Origin: Roseivirga sp. BDSF3-8
Lineage (GTDB): Bacteria; Bacteroidota; Bacteroidia; Cytophagales; Cyclobacteriaceae
DNA length: 64,000 nucleotides
NCBI RefSeq assembly: GCF_041449215.1
Contig: NZ_JBGNFV010000001.1
Location: 434,001-498,000 of the forward strand
Direction of reading: 5' to 3'
Below, one piece after another: positions 17,177 through 26,104 of the stretch. The notes under the pieces were generated by a model, which worked only from the letters and a program-made list of their open reading frames with translations, was not told the origin of the DNA and did not search any database. The position numbers and the translations under genes were made by a program. The first letter of the stretch is position 1. Each line of letters opens with the position of its first letter.

Positions 17177-18460
17177 TTATTTTTTTTGTTTCGCCAGACG
17201 ATTGAGCTTCAGGAAGGCTGCGTAAGCAGGATCTTCTATATTTTTCTCTATCTCGTCAAGCTTTTTGTTGTATTGGGTACTTTCCTCCGGTGTCATGAAT
17301 TTTTTTGAGCCCTCATTTAGCGTTTTGAAATATGCCTCAGCCTGTTTATATGTTTCTTCATAACTAACACTATGTATATCCTCTACCTGCATGATTTCCG
17401 TGGCTACCTCTTCCAGGGATAGTTGAGGCGGGTTGGCATCTGTAAAGGTATCCAGATTAATTAATTCTTCCGCTTTGGCAGACTGAACGATAAAGGGGGA
17501 GTGGGTGGTAACGACAAATTGTATATGAGGGAATGCTTTTTTGAGGTCGTGAATAACGGTTCTTTGCCAGTTAGGATGCAGGTGCATATCGATCTCGTCT
17601 ATAAGCACAATTCCCTTACTGTTTATCACTGCCTCCTTTCCATGGTGACCATTAAGTATAGCACAACGATAGGCTATCTCCGCAGCCATATGGGCCATGG
17701 TACGCAATCCATCACTTAAATAATATAAGGGTACATAAGATTCTACGCCTTCTTCAGTAACATAGGTGCCTGCCAGGTCGTCATAGTCCTCGTCCCATTC
17801 TTCAGGGGTCCAGTCCGGAACGCAGGTAGAAATAGCATTGAGCACAGCTTCTAGTAAACCACCATCTCTTCCATCTTTAAGGTTTTTGTAATAGTTAGAT
17901 TTTACCCATGCTAGAGCTGAAGCACGATCATGGCGCATATCCAGACACCTTACGTAGCCATCTTTTATGATAGAACCCTTTTTTTTCAGATTAATGGTTT
18001 GTTTTGATTCCACCCATAGCCTGGCCGTACTGAAAAAGCATATAACAGGAAGGTCTGTATTTTCATTTAATGAAACATTAACTTCACTGTTAAGCCTACC
18101 AGCCTCTTCAATAATATCGCTGGCATCTTTTGTATCCGTACGACCCCCAAGCCGCGAAAGGGTTCTTTGCCAAATAAATGGTTTATCACTAACCTCACCT
18201 TCTGCTCTGAAAAAACAGTTTGGCTGCGGGGCAAATTGCCTCTCTGTAGCTATTCTCCTGACGTCCTCCTTTTGTATATGTAACCTTTCTGCTTCATCAA
18301 GCCCTAATAGAAAGGTCCCTGCGGCTAACCTCATGCCTTGAAGCAAGGAGCTTTTTCCTTTTCCGTTTTCTCCGATGACTACCGTAAAGAGAGAGGGAAA
18401 TTCAAATGAGCGCTCAGAAAAATTTCGAAAATTATGAAGAGTCAGTTTATGGATTCTCAT
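17177..18460 (-). CDS. ptuA: Septu-type AAA/ABC-like ATPase (PtuA-like)
   Basis: 427 residues. It begins with the SMC/RecF-type opening MRIHKLTLHNFRNF. Walker A is GENGKGKS at 30-37, and Walker B is VLIDEIDMHLHP with Asp288 and Glu289, followed by a TTHSPFIV histidine switch near residue 320. There is no nuclease (Toprim) domain, unlike OLD proteins, consistent with PtuA. The C-terminus is a helical tail ending in Lys. It is first in the two-gene operon. The pair is enclosed by near-identical repeat arrays and looks like a movable cassette. Confidence 0.87.
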   Translation of the reverse strand: MRIHKLTLHNFRNFSERSFEFPSLFTVVIGENGKGKSSLLQGMRLAAGTFLLGLDEAERLHIQKEDVRRIATERQFAPQPNCFFRAEGEVSDKPFIWQRTLSRLGGRTDTKDASDIIEEAGRLNSEVNVSLNENTDLPVICFFSTARLWVESKQTINLKKKGSIIKDGYVRCLDMRHDRASALAWVKSNYYKNLKDGRDGGLLEAVLNAISTCVPDWTPEEWDEDYDDLAGTYVTEEGVESYVPLYYLSDGLRTMAHMAAEIAYRCAILNGHHGKEAVINSKGIVLIDEIDMHLHPNWQRTVIHDLKKAFPHIQFVVTTHSPFIVQSAKAEELINLDTFTDANPPQLSLEEVATEIMQVEDIHSVSYEETYKQAEAYFKTLNEGSKKFMTPEESTQYNKKLDEIEKNIEDPAYAAFLKLNRLAKQKK

Positions 18461-18480
18461 CGTACGTCTAAAATTACAAC

Positions 18481-18489
18481 GCTTACTAG
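18481..18489. repeat. 9-bp direct repeat GCTTACTAG, right copy
   Basis: Partner of the copy at 16440-16448; it sits 20 bases upstream of the ptuA start. Confidence 0.4.
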
Positions 18490-18562
18490 CGTAAACGTAA
18501 AACTACATAGATAAGATAAACATCAAATTCAATATTAAAAAAACAGGCATAGGGAGGTTCCA

Positions 18563-18995
18563 GGCACAAACGCATCAAGTGCAACTGTCTAAACCTTGAT
18601 TCGTAGGATGGGCCTGATGGCCTTGATTTTTTTTTGATTTCACCTGCGGTGAATGATGATTGATTTGGCCTTTGGCAAATACCACAATCAGGGTAATCAA
18701 GAAATCCCAGTGCATGGAGACAATAATTCAGGGTACAGACAAAGGAGCACAAACGCATCGCTTTACCCGCAAAACCTCAAAACGCAGCACCCTGCCCCAA
18801 GGAAGTCTAACTGTAAATGTCTTGACCTTGATTCGTAGGATTAGCATGATGGCCTTGATTCTTTTTGATTTTCACCTGCGGTGAATGGGATTGAATTTGG
18901 CCTTTGGTAAATACCACAATCAGGGTAATCAAGAAATCCCAGTGCATGGAGACAATAATTCAGGGTACAGACAAAGGAGCACAAAGGCAGCACTT
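18563..18995 (+). repeat. Tandem ~231-bp repeat, truncated unit plus one full unit and a partial (right flank of Septu genes)
   Basis: The first unit here lacks about 60 internal bases; full units begin at 18729 and 18961 (period 232). Hairpins TTCACC-TGC-GGTGAA lie at 18639-18653 and 18871-18885. The full unit is almost base-for-base the same as 16011-16242, and the partial ends at the same GGCAGCAC point before unique sequence begins. The identity with the left array means the ptuA-ptuB segment is bounded by long direct repeats. Confidence 0.93.
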
Positions 18996-19108
18996 TTTAG
19001 GACTGACACTAATTATCCATTGCTTAAAAAATTCCCCCGTTTAATTTCGACACTTTTACTTGAAAAATTCTATTTTTAGCGATTGGAGGCAGTCTTTTTC
19101 CTGTGAAT

Positions 19109-19162
19109 ATGGCTAAAAAGACTGTAAAAGATACCCTAAACGGACGCAACGAGAGCCTGTGA
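19109..19162 (+). CDS. 17-codon leader ORF overlapping the helicase start
   Basis: ATG at 19109 opens a frame for MAKKTVKDTLNGRNESL and ends at TGA 19160-19162, overlapping the GTG start of the next gene (GTGA). The peptide looks like a real N-terminus (Lys-rich, MAKKT). It may be a coupling leader peptide or a relic of a longer N-terminus put out of frame. Confidence 0.4.
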   Translation: MAKKTVKDTLNGRNESL

Positions 19163-21858
19163 GCACCAAGTTTTTTACTAACAACCAGGAAAACACTTTA
19201 CTTAAAAAATTCGAAGGCATCTTCGAGCACTGCGGTGTCGCTTACTTTGATGTGCTCGTTGCCTTCTTCCGCGCTTCCGGTTACTTCCTCATCCATCCCT
19301 TTGTCAAAGATGTAAAAAAGATCCGGATACTGGTAGGCATAGATGTGGACCACCTCATGAGCGAGGCCGCGCGCAAGGGGCTGGAGTTTAAGTTTAATGC
19401 GGATGCTACGCGCGAGGAGTTTCTGGAAGAGCTGCGCGCGGATATACAGCAGGCCGCCTACAGCAAAGAGGTGGAAGAGGGCATGCTGGAGTTTATCCGC
19501 CGGATAGGTGACAGCTCTATCGAGATCAAGGCCCACCCGGATAAGAACATCCACGCCAAAATATACATTTTCAGGCCGGAGAACTTTAACGAGCACCACA
19601 GTGGCTCTGTGATTACCGGCTCCAGCAATCTGAGCCTGCACGGCGTGCAGAAAAACTTTGAGTTTAACGTAGAGTTGCGCGACTATGACGATGTCGCCTT
19701 TGCCACCACCACCTTTGAGCAGCTCTGGCAGCAGGGCATAGATATAAAGCCGCAGGAGGTGGAAGAGGTGAAAGACCTCACTTACCTCAATGACGGCTTT
19801 ACGCCTTTTGAGATCTACTACAAGTTCCTGATCGAGTACTTTGGCAAGGCCATAGAGTACGACCCGGAAAGTGTGGAAGACCTGCCGGATGGCTACCATA
19901 AACTACGCTACCAGGTAGATGCGGTAAATGAAGGATTCCAGAAGCTGATGCAGCACAATGGCTTTATCCTGGCTGATGTAGTGGGCCTGGGAAAGACGAT
20001 AGTGGCCACCATCATCGCCAAAAAGTTCTTCTGGGCAAATGGTCCCCGTACCAAAACGCTGGTGGTGGTACCCCCTGCCCTGCTACGCAACTGGAAGAAA
20101 ACGGTAGATGACTTTGACGTGCCCGGTGGTATAGACTTTATTACCAACGGCAGCCTGCACACTATAAAAAGGCCGGAAAAGTACGATCTCATCATCGTGG
20201 ACGAGGCCCATAAGTTCCGGAATGATACGTCGGACATGTTTGACCGGCTGCAGAAAATCTGCAAAACGCCACGGCGAAACCCCTCTCCCTCCGGCAAGCG
20301 AGAGAAAAAGGTGATGCTGATCACGGCCACGCCGCTGAACAATACGCCCGAAGACATCCGTAACCAACTTTACCTCTTTCAGGATGCACGCAAAAGCACG
20401 CTGGAAGTGGGCAACCTGCAGCACTTCTTCCGTCCGCTGCTGGACCGGTATAAGCAACTGAAAAAACTGAATGACAAGGAGAAGATCAGCCAGGGAGTAA
20501 AGGAGATTTACGAAGAGATCCGCGAAAAGATCATTAAGCCCATCGTCGTGCGCCGCACCCGTACAGACATCTGGGCCACTGAGGAATATAAGGAAGACCT
20601 GCAGCAGCAGGGTATCTCCTTTCCCGAAATAAACCCGCCCCGGCAGGTACTGTACCAGCTTGACCCGGAGCTGGACGCCCTCTATGAAAGGTCTTTCAGG
20701 CTGATAAAAGACACCAACAAAGGCCTGCGCTACTTCCGCTACCAGGCCATACGCTTTCTGAATCCCGACCTGAAAAAGAAGGAGTACAGGCAGGCAGACA
20801 TGATATCGGAGCAACTGGCCCATATTATGAAAACGATGCTGGTAAAACGCATCGATAGCAGCTTTCATGCATTTAAAAAGTCGCTGGGCCGCTACCAGCA
20901 AGCCAACCTGGCCATGCTGCAGATGTTTGCCAATGACCGCATCTTTATCGCGCCTAAGTATAATGTAAGCGAGTACATACTGGATGGTCGTGAAGATGAA
21001 CTGATTGAGATGGCTGAGTCGGGCGAAGACCCGGACAACTTCCGCCTGTTTACCGGCGAAGACTTCCGCCCTGAATTCGTAGAAGGCCTGGAAGCCGACC
21101 AGGAAATACTAAATGAGCTGGTGGAAAGCTGGCGAACCGTGGAGGATGACCCGAAGTTTGATGAGTTTTACGAACGCCTCACCGAAGAACTGATGGAGCC
21201 GGACCTGAACCGCGAACGTAAGCTGGTGGTCTTCTCCGAAAGCAAAGAAACCACCAACTACCTGAAAAGGCGACTGCAGAAAAAAGGCATCACGCAGGTG
21301 CTAACGGTAGACAGCAGCAATGTGACCGACCATGCCACCACCATTACCAAAAACTTTGATGCCAACTACCCGCTTACCAGCCAGAAGGATGACATACGCA
21401 TCATCATTACCACCGAGGTGCTGGCGGAGGGCGTAAACCTGCATCGCTCTAACGTGATTGTGAACTACGACATCCCCTGGAACGCTACGCGCCTTATGCA
21501 ACGCATAGGCCGGGTAAACCGGGTTGGTTCCCGCTCTGATAACGTGTATATCTACAACTTCTTCCCTACCAGCCAGGCCGATACCATGATCGGGCTGAAT
21601 AAAAAAGCCTACATGAAGCTCCAGGGCTTCCACTCCGCCCTGGGCGAAGACAGCCAGATCTACTCACAGGATGAGGAGTTTGAGTCCTTCGGACTGTTTG
21701 AGAAGGTACCAGAGGAAGACCGCGATGAGCGCCTGGCCTACCTGATGGACCTGCGAAAGCTACGCAGGGAAGAGCCGGAGCTATTCAAAAAAATACAAAA
21801 TATGCCCCTGCGCAGCCGCACGGGCCGCCGCGAGGCCACACCTATTCCAGGAGAATAA
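19159..21858 (+). CDS. PLD-nuclease / SNF2-type helicase fusion, probable antiphage protein
   Basis: 899 residues from GTG at 19159. Residues about 15-200 are a phospholipase D-like nuclease domain with a single HxK motif (HAKIYIF, His132) followed by TGSSNLSLHG. A superfamily 2 SNF2-type helicase follows: Walker A VGLGKT near 275-280, DEAH at 348-351, ITATPLNN near 394, and the C-terminal half with TTEVLAEGVNLH and QRIGRVNRVGS (781 onward). One HKD motif suggests a dimeric nuclease. Such fusions occur in defence islands. Its codon use is GC-rich, like mcrBC but unlike the AT-rich genes that follow. Restriction of foreign DNA is inferred. Confidence 0.85.
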   Translation: MSTKFFTNNQENTLLKKFEGIFEHCGVAYFDVLVAFFRASGYFLIHPFVKDVKKIRILVGIDVDHLMSEAARKGLEFKFNADATREEFLEELRADIQQAAYSKEVEEGMLEFIRRIGDSSIEIKAHPDKNIHAKIYIFRPENFNEHHSGSVITGSSNLSLHGVQKNFEFNVELRDYDDVAFATTTFEQLWQQGIDIKPQEVEEVKDLTYLNDGFTPFEIYYKFLIEYFGKAIEYDPESVEDLPDGYHKLRYQVDAVNEGFQKLMQHNGFILADVVGLGKTIVATIIAKKFFWANGPRTKTLVVVPPALLRNWKKTVDDFDVPGGIDFITNGSLHTIKRPEKYDLIIVDEAHKFRNDTSDMFDRLQKICKTPRRNPSPSGKREKKVMLITATPLNNTPEDIRNQLYLFQDARKSTLEVGNLQHFFRPLLDRYKQLKKLNDKEKISQGVKEIYEEIREKIIKPIVVRRTRTDIWATEEYKEDLQQQGISFPEINPPRQVLYQLDPELDALYERSFRLIKDTNKGLRYFRYQAIRFLNPDLKKKEYRQADMISEQLAHIMKTMLVKRIDSSFHAFKKSLGRYQQANLAMLQMFANDRIFIAPKYNVSEYILDGREDELIEMAESGEDPDNFRLFTGEDFRPEFVEGLEADQEILNELVESWRTVEDDPKFDEFYERLTEELMEPDLNRERKLVVFSESKETTNYLKRRLQKKGITQVLTVDSSNVTDHATTITKNFDANYPLTSQKDDIRIIITTEVLAEGVNLHRSNVIVNYDIPWNATRLMQRIGRVNRVGSRSDNVYIYNFFPTSQADTMIGLNKKAYMKLQGFHSALGEDSQIYSQDEEFESFGLFEKVPEEDRDERLAYLMDLRKLRREEPELFKKIQNMPLRSRTGRREATPIPGE

Positions 21859-21913
21859 AAGTTTGATCTATTTAAAATTGTTCTAATTTTGGATAAAAAA
21901 AAATTTAACCACA

Positions 21914-22966
21914 ATGGAAAAGAATTATCTAGGATTACAAACCACAGAAGATGATAGGAATGCGTTAGATAAAATCACTTCTTTAGTTGAGAGATATGAT
22001 ATAAAATATGGAATAGAAAATAAAAATGAAATAATAAAGCTTATTTTGAAAATTGACAAAGCTTTAGTTGATTCTAAAGATGAAGAATTAGAAAGCTATT
22101 TTAACACTTTACTATTGGCTCTTGCCGATATATTTGAAAGAAAGATATTGGTGAATGTTAATAAAGATAACGTTCATGAAAAGTTTGATGACATAGAACG
22201 CATCTTGATTCAATTTACAGATGGTTATATAGGGAAAACGTTTACTAAGAGTTTTATATTTAGCACTCCAACTATACACTTTAGTTTAAACTATCCCAAC
22301 CTATTAGATGCTCGTCCCAAAGTAGGTGAAGAAATAACAATTGATTTATCTATCAGTAATAGGCAAGAACACAAAGCCCTTCATACAATATGGTTTTTGA
22401 TAGAATCTCTTAATCAAATTGAGGGATGTAAAGTGACGATAGAAGATATAAGAAAAGGATCAATTAAAGCCACTCTTAAGTTATTGCTCGAAAACGAGCA
22501 AGCAAGAGAAGAAGCCAAGCGATTACTTGACAATACCAAAAAGCTTGCTGAGGGGAAAATGACCAAAGAATACGAAGAGGCTAAAAAAGCGGAGGCAGAG
22601 AAAGAAAAGATTAAAGTAGAAACTGAAATTAAGAAGAAAGAACTAGAAGATTCTATATCTGAAGAAACTGATCTGAAGAGAAAATTAGAACTGGAACTGC
22701 TTTACCAACAAATAGAAGAGAAGCGATTAGCTAACGAAAAGTCAAAAATTGAGAATAAAAGGTCTGAGCTTCAATTATTCCAGGAAAAGAAAAAAGCTTT
22801 GCAGGAGCTACTGGCTGAAGAGTTCATAAGTCATGATCAATTTAATATGATGCTTAATGGCCTTGATTTTATCAATAAAACAGGAAATGTATTTGAAGTA
22901 GGGAAAGCTACTTGGAAGCAAATTGATCAAGCCGGAGAGGGAGAGGCTGAGGAAGAGGTGGTATAG
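21914..22966 (+). CDS. AT-rich coiled-coil protein of unknown function next to the PLD-helicase
   Basis: 350 residues, Lys/Glu-rich, with base composition much more AT-rich than the upstream helicase gene. Residues 1-190 are mixed alpha/beta with a hydrophobic strand region (FSTPTIHFSLNYPNL) and a motif IEDIRKGSIKATLKLLLE near 180. Residues 195-300 form a long charged coiled coil (EEAKKAEAEKEKIKVETE and on). The tail is acidic (GEGEAEEEVV). No enzyme motif or membrane segment is seen. It lies 55 bases after the helicase on the same strand and could be its partner, or an independent insertion. Family not recognised. Confidence 0.72.
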   Translation: MEKNYLGLQTTEDDRNALDKITSLVERYDIKYGIENKNEIIKLILKIDKALVDSKDEELESYFNTLLLALADIFERKILVNVNKDNVHEKFDDIERILIQFTDGYIGKTFTKSFIFSTPTIHFSLNYPNLLDARPKVGEEITIDLSISNRQEHKALHTIWFLIESLNQIEGCKVTIEDIRKGSIKATLKLLLENEQAREEAKRLLDNTKKLAEGKMTKEYEEAKKAEAEKEKIKVETEIKKKELEDSISEETDLKRKLELELLYQQIEEKRLANEKSKIENKRSELQLFQEKKKALQELLAEEFISHDQFNMMLNGLDFINKTGNVFEVGKATWKQIDQAGEGEAEEEVV

Positions 22967-23000
22967 CTAGCTATAATCACAGTGCAACAGGATTGGTATA

Positions 23001-24350
23001 TTATTTAACAGGTGGCTTTGAATAGAAATCTTCATAGAAATTTGAATATTTAAGTCTATCGAATGACTTTGACAATAGGTCTTGATCTACACCAATCTCT
23101 TTTAATACATTTATAAGTAAGATAAATTCTAAAATTCTCTTAGCCCTAAACAACTCCTTACCCTTTAAGGCTTTGCTTTTCTTATCACTGTCAAAATGCG
23201 TATAATAGTTTCTGGTTACAAGTACAGATCTTACAAACTCCTCCATATCACCCATTAATTCTTTAATGTTAACATCTTCTATCTCAGAAAATAAATTATT
23301 TAATCTATCTTGTAAACTAGGTTGATTATAAGACCCAATTCTGTCTGTTAGCCAAGCTTTGTACTTTTCAGGGCATACTTCCAGAATTTCATCTATCATA
23401 TCTTTCTTAATAGAACCATCAATTTTTCTGAATCTTCTATGGAAAGTTTCGATCCCCTGAACAATATTTAAAAATGAATTATAGGAAAATCTATCTTGAT
23501 GCAGAATACTATCGACAAGAATACTGGATACTGATTCTAACTTTTTCCACTTTTCAATCCAATTACCATATATTTCTTTGATTGAATCTTTAATCTCAAT
23601 ATAACTTATAAAAAAGAAAGCACTGTTTTCATTATTTTTATTATCGGTTTGTCTATTGAAATACAATGATATATCTGACTTTGCATCTTTAAATTTTAAA
23701 TCATAGGCGAAGCACGGATACGATGTTAAGAGAGTTAAAAACTGTTCAAAAACATTTATTTTTTCTAGAGTTTCAAGAAAAGAAATTCCATTTTTCAAAA
23801 TAGAGTTAATATTTATTCGACATTTTGGCTTAAGGCTGATTTCTAAATTATGTTTAATGTCTAATACAGTACTTAAAGAATAACTAATATGTCTTGAATT
23901 GTACAAAGAAATAGTTCCAGGTGTTTTGATTTCAATCTTGGGAGAATTACTAGTGAAGGGCGGATCTACAATAAAACATCTAGGATTCAACCAAGCCCGA
24001 AGATTATCAATCTCCACATTGGCAAAACTAAAATGAATTTCATCAATTGAACTATAATGTTTACCGATAAGCAAATATTGACCTGTATATTTTATTACGC
24101 TACCTGCGTAAGTTATAAATGCTCGGAGGATAGATATTTTCCCTATTTCAGTATTTCCATTTATGACATCATGAGATTCTCTAATATCAGTAAACCCTGG
24201 CCACACCTTATTATTATCTGAAACAGATAATAGACTTGCATCAAGTAAAAGTGTTAGTTCATTTTGTGGATGAAAGATAAGTTCACCGGATTTTTTATTT
24301 GATACATTATTAGGCAAGAACCACTGACCTCTTGTTTTAATTTCATTCAT
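23001..24350 (-). CDS. ApeA-like HEPN-domain antiphage protein
   Basis: 449 residues. The first 60 residues (TRGQWFLPNN, SGELIFHPQNELTLLL) follow the pattern of the ApeA N-terminal domain: a LP segment, then G-x-L and a strand ladder. The C-terminal third is all helical and carries RNYYTH (Arg380 to His385), the R-x4-H motif of HEPN ribonucleases. ApeA proteins give abortive defence, probably by cleaving RNA after infection. The gene is strongly AT-rich, like the two genes upstream on the same strand, so it looks acquired. ATG at 24350 is only 4 bases from the end of the DUF5131 gene. Confidence 0.72.
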   Translation of the reverse strand: MNEIKTRGQWFLPNNVSNKKSGELIFHPQNELTLLLDASLLSVSDNNKVWPGFTDIRESHDVINGNTEIGKISILRAFITYAGSVIKYTGQYLLIGKHYSSIDEIHFSFANVEIDNLRAWLNPRCFIVDPPFTSNSPKIEIKTPGTISLYNSRHISYSLSTVLDIKHNLEISLKPKCRININSILKNGISFLETLEKINVFEQFLTLLTSYPCFAYDLKFKDAKSDISLYFNRQTDNKNNENSAFFFISYIEIKDSIKEIYGNWIEKWKKLESVSSILVDSILHQDRFSYNSFLNIVQGIETFHRRFRKIDGSIKKDMIDEILEVCPEKYKAWLTDRIGSYNQPSLQDRLNNLFSEIEDVNIKELMGDMEEFVRSVLVTRNYYTHFDSDKKSKALKGKELFRAKRILEFILLINVLKEIGVDQDLLSKSFDRLKYSNFYEDFYSKPPVK

Positions 24351-24354
24351 ATTT

Positions 24355-25074
24355 TTATATCATTTTTATAATATCAGGCATTTCATCATAGGTTCGGCCG
24401 TTGAGTTCCCGGCCGTTCTTCTTTTTATTAAACCCACCCCACTGCTTAAAAAAGAAGGCGACGTCTGACTCTTCACACTGTTTTTGAATATCCAAAACCC
24501 ATTCTGACTTCATAGGTCTTGGTTTAAAGCCTGATTCACCTCCAACTATCACCCAATCGATACCATCAAGAGATAAGTTATGTAATGGACCAAGAAGTGG
24601 CTCCAATGACAAAAACCTAACTCTTGCAGCAGAGCTTTTTAGAAATTGAATTCTTTCAGCAACCTTTTCATTTTCTACAGACACACCCATCCAAATATTA
24701 TGTGTCCACTTTAATGATGAACTACACTCAGCAAGACGCTGGGCTCTTTTAGTCAATACCTGAAAAACATGCTGAGGATTCTCATTCATCACTTTGAAAA
24801 CTCTTTGAATGTACTCCAATGGAACATCATCGTGAAAAAGATCACTCATAGAGTTCACAAAAACTATTTTTGACTTCTTCCAAGTATAAGGCACTGAAAG
24901 AGTATCCGGATGAAGGGTAATTTTGAAATTATTACGATACTTTTCGACCCCCATTGCCTTGAGGCGACGTGACATTACTTCTGCATAACAGAATTTACAA
25001 CCTGCAGAGACCTTATTACAGCCTGTAGTAGGATTCCATGTCATTTCAGTCCACTCTATTGTTGATTGTGCCAT
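24355..25074 (-). CDS. DUF5131 (phage Gp37/Gp68) family protein
   Basis: 239 residues. The N-terminus has IEWTEMTWNPTTGC and a three-Cys cluster at 19, 26 and 29 (GCNKVSAGCKFCYAE), resembling a radical-SAM-like iron-sulfur site. Later motifs VNSMSDLFHD, VLTKRAQRL and VIVGGESG are family hallmarks. The biochemical role is unproved. Its start overlaps the stop of the TcmP gene (TAATG), so the two are translated together, matching the known pairing of three-Cys-motif proteins with TcmP partners. AT-rich, in a defence island. Confidence 0.82.
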   Translation of the reverse strand: MAQSTIEWTEMTWNPTTGCNKVSAGCKFCYAEVMSRRLKAMGVEKYRNNFKITLHPDTLSVPYTWKKSKIVFVNSMSDLFHDDVPLEYIQRVFKVMNENPQHVFQVLTKRAQRLAECSSSLKWTHNIWMGVSVENEKVAERIQFLKSSAARVRFLSLEPLLGPLHNLSLDGIDWVIVGGESGFKPRPMKSEWVLDIQKQCEESDVAFFFKQWGGFNKKKNGRELNGRTYDEMPDIIKMI

Positions 25075-25910
25075 TAGAGTTCAAATTTAGGCTTAATAAC
25101 TGAATCTGCTATTTTTTTTGCAATAGGGTTATTAGTGGCCATGAAAAAATGGAACATGATAGAATTTGTGCTATTTCTCATAACAAACGGTGCCGTGGTA
25201 TACTTAAAAACAGATTTCAGTTGATTCACATAAAGCTCATGTAAGCGATTTACAGCATCCTTCTGTTTGACTAAGGTTTCAGTGTTTCCCCATATATCCA
25301 TTTGGTCAGAGTTTTTATAAAAATAAGCTTTCACCTCCTCTTCTGACAAACCCATAAATTTGTTAAGTCGATCGAGCCAAGCTTTACTTATCTTACCGTC
25401 CTTTTTTAGTAAACGGTTAGCTCCACCTGTAGGGCTAAGTATCCATAAATCAACACTATGATCTTTAAGCATTTCAATTGATTTCCAGTTAACTTGCATT
25501 CCTTTAGGATCGATGAAAGCTAATACCTTATAATTTTTTCCTTTTTCTGTGCCTAAGAACTTAGTAACCATGTCTTGTATCTTAATATTGCAATCCTCAG
25601 CTACTACATAATAATTTCGATTAGGGAATTTTTCCTGAATAGCACCTTCAAGGGCATTCTTATAGCCTTCATTATACTCTACAAAATAATATAAATCAAA
25701 AGGCCTTGGGTTATCAATCTTCAAAATCCGAAGGGCTGCACCCTCAATGAGCTCTCCAGACCTACTCTTAATATCCCCAGATCCAGCAAACCCATCGAAG
25801 TAGAGCAATTTTATATATGGCTTATCTTTAAAAACCTTCAGAAAAGCCTGAGCATATTTTTCCAGGATTACAATTTTTTGTTCAGTCCAGTCTCCACCAA
25901 ACTCGTTCAT
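25074..25910 (-). CDS. tcmP: Three-Cys-motif partner protein (TcmP)
   Basis: 278 residues. The opening GDWTEQKIVILEKYAQAFL with LYFDGFAGSG matches TcmP, a family defined by its neighbour, the three-Cys protein. DGFAGSG looks like a SAM-binding motif I of a methyltransferase fold, and VLAFIDPKGMQVNW resembles a catalytic DPP-like region, so a methyltransferase is possible but unproved. It is the first gene of the minus-strand set TcmP-DUF5131-ApeA. An AT-rich promoter region of about 190 bases separates it from the divergent membrane-protein gene. Confidence 0.8.
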   Translation of the reverse strand: MNEFGGDWTEQKIVILEKYAQAFLKVFKDKPYIKLLYFDGFAGSGDIKSRSGELIEGAALRILKIDNPRPFDLYYFVEYNEGYKNALEGAIQEKFPNRNYYVVAEDCNIKIQDMVTKFLGTEKGKNYKVLAFIDPKGMQVNWKSIEMLKDHSVDLWILSPTGGANRLLKKDGKISKAWLDRLNKFMGLSEEEVKAYFYKNSDQMDIWGNTETLVKQKDAVNRLHELYVNQLKSVFKYTTAPFVMRNSTNSIMFHFFMATNNPIAKKIADSVIKPKFEL

Positions 25911-26104
25911 TCTTTTTTAGTGATTTATTTCAAAAGTTCTATTCTGTGAAATAAAAGTAATTTTTTAAAAAAATCATTGGTAAGGGTAAAGATTGAAGTT
26001 CTGGACAAAAATTTTAGAGGTGTTATGATAAACACTTTTTATACCAGTTTCAGTATTTTGCCTACCACTAAATTTACACGAGAAATCGACATTTTTGAAG
26101 AGCT

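Noticed and set aside
15549-18995. CRISPR array
   Set aside because: The repeat period is about 231 bp with no short identical repeats separated by unique spacers, and no cas genes are present.
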